From Ephydatia muelleri (Eukaryota; Porifera; Demospongiae; Spongillida; Spongillidae): 64,000 nucleotides of DNA. Where the stretch lies: contig JABACO010000005.1 in assembly GCA_013339895.1 (NCBI GenBank), forward strand, positions 5,528,528 through 5,592,527, in the 5' to 3' direction. Made by a program: the position numbers and the translations under genes. Shown here one piece after another: positions 56,756 to 64,000 of the stretch. Under the pieces are notes generated by a model, which saw only the letters and a program-made list of their open reading frames with translations, did no database searches and was not told where the DNA came from. Position 1 is the stretch's first letter, and each line of letters begins with the position of its first letter.

Positions 56756-59700
56756 TTACTTTTGTGCAGGTTGAAGCTGTACAGCTTCTTCATGATTTGA
56801 TGACTTGGTTGGATGGTAACTCTTGTATAGCATCATGATCACCACTGCTATTATGACCAAAATCAAAGGCACTCCAACTCCAACACCAACTCCAATGCCA
56901 ACTCCAACGCCAACTCCAACTCCTACTGCAATGCAAGATGTGAAGAGGGTTAACAAATAGCATTTAACAATGCAACCAATATTTACATTTATTTACGACG
57001 GTAAAGGGAATTGTTCACTATTTGATTAAAGCATTATTAATCACTAGTTACAGTGAACTATACAAATATGCATTGAACAATGGGCATGAAAAGAGCATAT
57101 TAATTAAAGGATATTGCCAATTCTATACAATTATGTGATGTGCAATGCCTCTCCTGGGCTAGATTCAAGGTTGGCACTACATGTATTTTCTTCCCCCCAA
57201 GGGCACCAAGAGTGTTACCTGTTTGATTGGTACAATAATACATGTTTAATTGATCATACATTATTATTTCCATTGCTAACTTATTGGCTGTATCCATGCA
57301 CTATTACTTACCTGGAGTCAGCGATGGATATGAAGGTTGTGTGGCATTGTTTGCTGTTTGGAATGCAATATATTTGTTCAATGAGGATGAAAATGACTCA
57401 CAAGAAATATTAAAGTATGAAGATATTAAGTTGTGTGCATTTAGAATGCACAGAACTGATACCAATGCAATACACTACATCCAAAAACAATATGATATTT
57501 AGAGTACACTCAATGGATGCATAGTAATCTGGCCATTCTTTCAATACGGTAGCATGTGACATTAATAGTGTCCTATGCAATCTATGCAGCTGACATGCAA
57601 CAAGACAATATCGCAACTAATAAAGGTAAGGCTCCTTGGCTATCAGCTGTATTAATACTTTTCTCATATATATACTTGAGAGTGTGCATACAAAAAGAAA
57701 AAAAGCACCCAGCATAGTACTCTGAGAATGTAGTCTAGCTGCAGGTTGTAAATGGTTGCATTTACCATCAGCCATGCACTAATGGATGGTAACCACTACT
57801 CCAATGACTGACCATAACTGAATCCAGTGGTCTGACAGTGCTCATAATACCTACATTAGATAGGTATTATATGCTACAAGCCTCACCTGTTGTTGCATTA
57901 ACTGTAACCACTCCACTGGACCCTGCACAATTGATGGCAATCACTCTCACTGTGTAGGTGGTGTTTAGGAGCAGTCCTGGAATATTCTGCTCAACCATTC
58001 CATTGGAAGCAGTAATGATGTGAGTGCCATTAGGCTCTACTGTGATGTCATAACTGGTGGGAGGGTCCCCGTTGGCATCAGGAGTGCAGAACACAACAAG
58101 TCCATTTCCCATTGGACGCACAGTCACCAGGGGAAGACCTGGAGGGACTGGGGGAGAAGAAGGACTTGAATGTTCAAATATTATGAATATCTAGAATAAC
58201 CTATTACTGATGCTGCCTCATACTTCAGTTCACTTGAAACACAACAAATAGATCAACCATTTGCTGGCTATTTTTGTTCTTTGTCACAGAAATGACTTAA
58301 AAGCATGTAGTGTCTTGTTGTCGGAGTACAAACATTAACACCAATTAATAATTTGCCATTTGCTTCATCGTTGTGGCCACATATCAACAATAGACAGTAG
58401 ATAGGTATTATATGCTACAAGCCTCACCTGCTGTGGTCTGACAGTGCTTGTAATACTATTGCAGCACTTTTAGTATTATTATGCTAGCCTCACCTGTTGT
58501 TGCATTCACTGTAACCACTCCACTGGACCCTGCACAATTGATGGCAATCACCCTCACTGTGTAGGTGGTGTTTGGGAGCAGTCCTGGAATATTCTGCTCA
58601 ACCATTCCATTGGAAGGAGTAATGATGTGAGTGCCATTAGGCTCTACTGTGATGTCATAACTGGTGGGAGGGTCTCCATTGGCACCAGGAGTGCAGGACT
58701 CAACAAGACTTCCATTTCCCATTGGACACACAGTCACCAGGGGATGGCCTGGAGGGACTGGGGAGGAGTATCTCATAAGCTAGCAAAATACAATGGTCAT
58801 GTCAAGAAAGAAACGGTCTCTCCAAAAATGTACTCCCCCAAACAGTTCCAGCCTGGAGACTAACTGTTCAAGACGGTCTTGTGGTCCACCTATATAAATC
58901 GACAAATTGTACTCAAAAATAAAAACAGTCCTCTATTTGAGTGCAGCAGCAATTGTGTTTTAGGAGGAGGGGCTGTAGCCACAGGCTAGGGGTAACTATC
59001 ATCCATCTCAAATGACTTAGATTATAGTTTAGGTTTACATTCTGGGTTTTTTAAAACAGAAATAATGGTCATCTTCCCAGGTTTCTTCATCTAAATTGCT
59101 CTGGCTGCACCAAATCTAAGGTGGAACCAAACCTTTAATGACAATAAAATTGTGGCATTATACAAATATAGAAACCAAAAGGATTAATTATCAACCTCTG
59201 GGTTTACATATTTTAATCTATTATAAAGATTGCATATGTGCATACATAATATTTAAATTGTTTGAAACACTTTTGAATGTGAATATATTTTGACACCTGA
59301 TGATGCCTTCAGGCAATTATATTAGTTCATTTTTAAATTAAAATGTACCACTTTTTATCTCACCTTTGACAAGCAAAGTTGTGTTTTGCAATGCTTAAGC
59401 ATGCCACAATACACATCGGAACATATGGCATTGTTTCTCCAAACCACAAGATATTAATCACAGTGAGTAACTTGCCATACATCATCTGACCCAGTAACTT
59501 GCCATACATCATCTGACCCCATGTTCACTTCTGGGGCCCAGACCAACAAATGTACATGTATGTATTGTGAGCTGCAAGCCTAGGACACAGTACAATAACT
59601 ACAGAGCAATCCCACTTCCTTTACATCTATGATGATGTCACAGCTAAAAGTGTTGTGCAGACAATTCCTCAACCATATTATGCATGTGAACACTTCAACA

Positions 59701-59852
59701 TCTCAATACACAGCAATGTACCCATCTCCAGGAGTCATTACAAGGCCATTGTATTGTTTTATTTCATAATCTGAATATAACAAAAGGTTAATATTCAACT
59801 GGTCAAATTGAAGTGTCTATTGTCCTGGATAGTATATTACACACAACTAAAC

Positions 59853-59913
<61 letters not shown>

Positions 59914-62623
59914 CACATATGCACACACATGCACACACACACATGCACACGCACACATGCACACACACAAACACATGCAGAACACATGTGCGCGCGCACA
60001 CACATTTGGTTTTTAAGCTTACTTGTAATTGATATGACGTGCTGGTATTGTAAGGTTTTGTTGATGTAGCAGAAGATATTTGTTCCATTCAGCTGAGGTG
60101 CAGCTACAACAGACAGTACTGAGGTTGTACACGCCATGCCAGAGGGAGGGACCAGATTGGATGCAGTAAAAGGTCCACATGTGTCATTTTTAGAGCCACA
60201 GTTGGTACCAGAAGACTGAAGTAGAGTGATGTCATTGGAGGAGCAATATCCTGGAGGGACTATCCATTTGGTGACAGGACCAGGAGTGGTGATGTTACAG
60301 CTGATTGTGAATGTGGCATTTGGACATATTTGTGCTGATACTGAAATGAAAAGTGGTGTGACTGATGCATGAAAGGTTCATCCATCATCCATTTAAAACA
60401 TTTGTTGACACCGAGAGTATGAATGGACTTTACACGCACAAAGAACTTCACTTCCGCCTTATGATATTATACATGGTGACTCACACTTTTGACAACCACT
60501 TCATGCAGTTACTGCTGAATATGTTACTGACTTAGTTAATATTTGGGACAGTTCACGCGAAAATGATAACTCGCATTTATATATAAAATGTTATATAAAT
60601 GCTTCTCGTTTGAATCGCTATATCTTCCGAACGGTTAACGCTATCAATATCCTATTTTCAACACTTCATACTACACCATTTCTCTATGGCAGAATATGTT
60701 TTGGGGTCTTGCACTTGCTCCTTGCCAGTATTGCAACGTTCGATACCCCACCGGGTTCAAACCCGCCATAACTTTCTGTAGGAGTAATCAAATCGCTTCA
60801 AATTCGGTTTGTAGGTGGAGAGGTCCTATATCTATCTGTTTGTTCTGTTCGTTAATTTTTATGCAATCCGTTACGGAGATACAGTTGAACAAACTACGTG
60901 CACATTTTCGCGCTCGTTTCGCGCCAATGATTTGGGCGAATTGCGCTCCGCTCAATGTATGGGGAGGGGATTATTACATTGGCGCGAATCAAGCGGGAAA
61001 ACGTGCACGTAGTTTATTCAACTGTATCTCCGTAACAGATGGCATAAAAATTAACGAACAGAACAAATCGATAGGTATAGGACCTCTCTACCTACATACC
61101 GAATTTGAAGCGATTTTATTACTCCTACAGAAAGTTATGGCGGGTTTGAACCCGGTGGGGTATCGAACGTTGCAATACTGGCAAGGAGCAAGTGCAAGAT
61201 CCCAAAAAGTATTTTACCATAGAGAAATGGTGTGGTATGAAGTGTTGAAAATAGGATGTTGATAGCGTTTACCGTTCGGAAGATATAACGATTCAAACGA
61301 GAAGCATTTATATAACATTTGGAACGTTCTATACGAAAATGGGTCTTGTGGATTTCATTATATAACATAAGATTTAAATCGATATATCTTCCGTCGTATT
61401 AACGCTATCGGGTTCCTATTTTTAACACAACGTACCACACCATTACTATATGTGAAAATGCATTTTGGTGTCTTACACATGCGGGGTACCGACGTTACAA
61501 GGTCCGATACCCCGTAGGGTTCAAAACGGCCACATCTTCAGGTAGGAGTGTCCAAATTGGTTTAAAATAGGTACCTATGTAGAAGGGTCCTACCGCTATT
61601 GATTTGTTCTGTTCGTTAATTTTTGCTTTATCCGTTATGGAGATACAAGTGTGCAAAGAAATTGCATATTTCCCGGGCGTTACGCGCCATTAACGTATTA
61701 CGACTGGCTTCGAGGATGTCCTCGTAATACGTTAATGGCGCGTAACGCCCGGGAAATATGCAATTTCTTTGCACAGTTGTATCTCCATAACGGATAAAGC
61801 AAAAATTAACGAACAAAACAAATCAGTAGCGGTAGGACCCTTCTACATAGGTACCTATTTTGAACCGATTTGGACACTCCTACCTGAAGATGTGGCCGTT
61901 TTGAACCCTACGGGGTATCGGACCTTGTAACGTCAGTACCCCGCATGTGTAAGACACTAAAATGGATTTTCACATATAGTAATGGTGTGGTATGTTGTGT
62001 TAAAAATAGGAACCCGATAGCGTTAATATTTCGGAAGATATATCGATTTAAATTTTATGTTATTAAATGAAATCCACAAGACCCATTTTCGTATAGAACG
62101 TTCCATTTTATATATAAATGCGAGTTATCATTTTCGCGTGAACTGTCCCATTTAGTGTAATAAATCGAGTTATCCAAATTCAACATTAAAAATGATGATT
62201 AATAAACTATATCAAAACACATGGTTCATTTATTACAACTAAAATGACTAGGGTTACTAACGTTTTATTACAATTATTAACATCTTGAATTTTGGGAAAC
62301 CTGATATCATGGTTCAATTTATTAACTACGTTAAATTAAGTATTGAAATTTTGTTCTATTCCACCCTTGTCATTTTAATCAAGTCAATCTATACAATACT
62401 TGACTTTAATAAGTATTGTACCATTAACATTATTTAACTATGCACTATTTGAGAATTTAAAGATATCAAGAACTGACTACTCTCAAGCCAGAATTATGTA
62501 TACAAAAAAGATGCTAAAATTGTAAGACACCAAGAGTTTATTTTTATTTTCAAATGGATACATGCCACAAGCATACCTCCATAGCACGCCATGATGGTGT
62601 ACAGTACGAGAAGTATTGGTGAC
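56756..62623 (-). CDS. Receptor C: Ig-like/two-FN3 type I membrane protein
   Basis: The exons are 62623-62577 (signal core SPILLVLYTIMACYG), 60340-60023 (Ig-like: CPNATFTISC, WIVPPGYCSSND, SVVAAPQLNGTNIFCYI), 58757-58494 (FN3-1: PPGHPLVTVCPMGNGSLVES), 58147-57887 (FN3-2: PPGLPLVTVRPMGNGLVVFC), 57353-57312 (stalk ANNATQPSYPSLTP) and 56925-56756 (nine GV/GI pairs, membrane span LILVIIAVVIMMLY, tail to stop). Splice sites are canonical and the phases close to 367 codons including stop. The initiator exon was not identified. Compared with receptor B it has one extra FN3 exon, a stalk three codons longer and a tail lacking the SYNEV tyrosine. The Ig/FN3 intron is short, but a 1.6-kb palindromic element sits in the intron after the signal exon. 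A surface adhesion or recognition protein by architecture. Confidence 0.8.
57370..57880. other. Receptor C intron between FN3-2 and stalk exons
   Basis: No exon or repeat is recognised. The stalk exon's acceptor aaacag is at 57354-57359. Confidence 0.4.
58765..59590. other. Receptor C intron between Ig-like and FN3-1 exons
   Basis: No coding exon is seen. The phrase gtaacttgccatacatcatctgacccc occurs twice in tandem near 59467-59520. From 59594 the sequence matches the start of this window (intron of receptor A). Confidence 0.45.
59848..60003. repeat. CA microsatellite
   Basis: A pure ac run from about 59857 to 59910, then interrupted acac/atgc to 60003. It corresponds to the shorter CA repeat at 270-325 in receptor A, so the same intronic microsatellite has expanded in this copy. 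Confidence 0.9.
60588..61318. repeat. Palindrome 1 of the composite element
   Basis: The outer phrases atgttatataaatgcttctcg and its complement bound about 365-bp arms that meet near 60953. Both arms hold caaactacgtgcac and the mirrored phrase. Confidence 0.85.
61320..62105. repeat. Palindrome 2 of the composite element
   Basis: It begins tggaacgttctatacgaaaatg and ends gtatagaacgttcca. The centre near 61710 contains ttcgaggatgtcctcg. Homologous to the free-standing element 14526-15175. Confidence 0.85.
62160..62570. other. Receptor C intron 5' of the Ig-like exon
   Basis: It aligns with 900-1245 of receptor A (ttaactacgttaaatta, cttgactttaataagtatcg-type phrases). No exon besides the signal exon at 62577-62623. 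Confidence 0.5.
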
Positions 62624-62984
62624 CTGTGAATATGATTAGAATAATTAAATTATTGCAACAACATGGGAATACGTTTCACTGGAAATACATTTACTCCAAT
62701 CACTCAGAAATTCATTTCAAATTGCGGCAAACATGAGCTACTGCCTTTTTGTTACTGCATTTTGTAAAACAGGCACTTATTTATTCAGTATTAAAATTTA
62801 CATGGTGGAATCACAATTGTTGTCATCCACCAAACAGAGCACACCGGTAGGAGACAACACTTCACTAGTTCACAATGACTGGATATCACGCAAAATGGCA
62901 ATCAACTTTTGGGGCTATGTTAATCATGTCAAAAGTGCTGCTCATTCTTAATAAAAATAATACACAAGTAACTATTATTAATAT

Positions 62985-63350
62985 TAAACCAGCAGCCTTC
63001 TATGTTACTGTTACCTCCCCACTCACTCCTGCTACTTTGCATGATGCATGTAATTCCGCAGGTGTTGCAGCTCACAAAGCAGAGTGCCGAAAGCACTCTT
63101 CCAATGGCCCAAAGTGTCAGGAGCTGGGGTGGATATGTGTTCCTTTGGCAGTGGAATCTTATGGGAACTGGGGCAAAGAGGCCCAGAACACCCTCGCTAG
63201 ACTAGCTTCCATCCTCTCGATCACCCTGCACTGCCCTAAGGCAAAGGTCTTGACAGAGATGTATGGGCGGTTGAATATCTCATTAGTGAGGTCAGTAGCT
63301 AGGGCAATCCTGTCCACAAGATGCGTTCCAGGTTAGCTTAATAAAAAATA
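62985..63350 (+). mobile_element. LINE 3' fragment (endonuclease-like C-terminus), plus strand
   Basis: The plus frame KPAAFYVTVTSPLTPATLHD continues with KHSSNGPKCQELGWICVPLA and YGRLNISLVRSVARAIL, then a stop. It parallels the C-terminus of the element at 20231-20773 (KCEELGWVFIPLVVETYGCW, YSRLGIALVRANCRAIL). It is truncated 5' and contains no RT. It lies upstream of receptor C, as the other LINE lies upstream of receptor B. Confidence 0.65.
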
Positions 63351-63489
63351 GTGCAGGTTTAGAGTTGAACTGCAGGCCTACATGCATGAAGCTCCTAGGT
63401 GTTTAGTCTAATAACTAATACTGCTGCTGTGTTTTCCGTGTATGCTTGTAATATCAATTTTATAAATTAAATTTAAAATAATAATAATT

Positions 63490-63720
63490 TTTATTTTATT
63501 GCATGCAATGAACACAGGACAGTTCATAGGGGCTCAATCCTTACTAATATTAACAATAAAATAATGAATAAACTACGCTAAATATCTATAATAAAATTGT
63601 ACTCAATATAGCTCTGGAGTTGGCCTTAACCAGAGTCATGTTCAGACCACCATATACAGCCGTGACATGGTTTGGTTAGTTCTGGTGGAAAGCCTACGGG
63701 CCAGACGCGGAAGGGTTCGA
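63490..63720 (-). mobile_element. Second LINE 3' fragment, minus strand
   Basis: The phrase tatagctctggagttggcctt through agttctggtggaaagcctacggg resembles 20250-20350 of the minus-strand LINE (ggctctgcagttggctctca, agcctggtggaaaggcaacc). Short and degenerate. Confidence 0.5.
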
Positions 63721-64000
63721 TTTATTTGATACACTGTATTATGTTTATTATGCACACGTGGTTGTAAATGTATTGCTAGAGGTGTGTGCCATAGATATTA
63801 GGGTAGTAGTCTACTCTAATATCTATGTGTGTACCAAGTTAGTAGTTCCTATATCAAAGCAAAGTTATGGAGTAAGCTTTGTCCCCACACTTGTGCAAAG
63901 GCAGTGGCCATGTGCTTTAGAAAGTGGTCAGGCTCTCTATGTCATCAACTGAGAGAACAAATGGGGTGAAAGCCGTTCATCGTCTGTCCCGCTGTTATGT
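63721..64000. other. Right edge, nothing recognised
   Basis: One short plus frame (63758-63952) without a domain. An inverted phrase, gccatagatattaggg and ctctaatatctatg, near 63785-63825 forms a small hairpin. Confidence 0.35.

Larger units (their letters stand above)
60545..62149. mobile_element. Composite element: two long palindromes within 45-bp inverted ends
   Basis: The outer ends gggacagttcacgcgaaaatg and cattttcgcgtgaactgtccc form a perfect about 45-bp inverted repeat with ATTT on both sides (60541-60544, 62150-62153). Inside lie palindrome 1 (60588-61318, arms shared with 45021-45844) and palindrome 2 (61320-62105, arms shared with 14526-15175). No coding capacity. The receptor A intron at 861-880 preserves the unoccupied site. 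Confidence 0.85.

Noticed and set aside
59803-60137. Cysteine/valine-rich proteins joined to the Ig-like exon
   Set aside because: The frame runs past the GTAAGC donor into the CA microsatellite; the exon ends at 60023.
60545-62149. Palindromes as assembly artefacts (inverted joins)
   Set aside because: Arms differ by scattered mismatches, target duplications are present, and the paralogous empty site matches precisely.

Overview
The window is animal genomic DNA: AT-rich, with spliced genes, many microsatellites and dense nested mobile elements. A marine invertebrate, most likely a demosponge, fits best. The reasons are extracellular Ig-like/FN3 receptors of sponge style, a K/E-rich 'YKADPEKKKAS' repeat family that I associate from memory with sponge genomes, and RT elements with a C-terminal endonuclease-like domain. 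The species call is an inference.

The host backbone is a tandem array on the minus strand. It holds three copies of a type I membrane receptor (signal exon, Ig-like exon, one or two FN3 exons, short stalk exon, GV-repeat plus transmembrane exon) and two copies of a QxW beta-trefoil-like gene. Reading in the direction of transcription the order is receptor C (62623-56756), trefoil B (53396-46270, decayed), receptor B (19585-13600), trefoil A (5915-3206) and receptor A (1299 to beyond the left edge, frame-broken). Exon phases close exactly in receptors B and C and in trefoil A. Introns and upstream DNA are also duplicated between copies, so whole blocks were copied. The array resembles clustered self/non-self or adhesion receptors, but that role is inferred.

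The distance between receptor B and trefoil B comes largely from mobile DNA in layers. A Gypsy-type retroelement fossil (22843 to about 40285) carries a block at 23331-33235 made of a spliced 'KADP' element. That element carries a 4,985-bp DNA transposon (27831-32815) with terminal inverted repeats, a TTAA target duplication and one open 1,370-codon frame. This transposon looks whole and is the most notable object here. A second insertion with inverted ends (35404-38808) lies in the reverse-transcriptase part of the fossil and contains a tyrosine-recombinase-like remnant. Another KADP element sits at 9417-12291.

The rest is foldback and MITE-like DNA: long palindromes at 14526-15175, 17562-18898, 45021-45844 and 60545-62149, smaller hairpins at 8569-8627, 11995-12291, 23331-23626, 50847-50956 and 54823-54947, and a 255-bp MITE family. 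There are also pieces of an RT-endonuclease LINE (20170-21890; 62985-63720), a chromodomain fragment (8987-9370), a SAP/SWIM-type fragment (41310-42020), a RING-type fragment like the RAG1 N-terminus (43420-44420) and a small spliced gene of unknown function (53880-55040). I saw no tRNA, rRNA, CRISPR array or prokaryotic gene.
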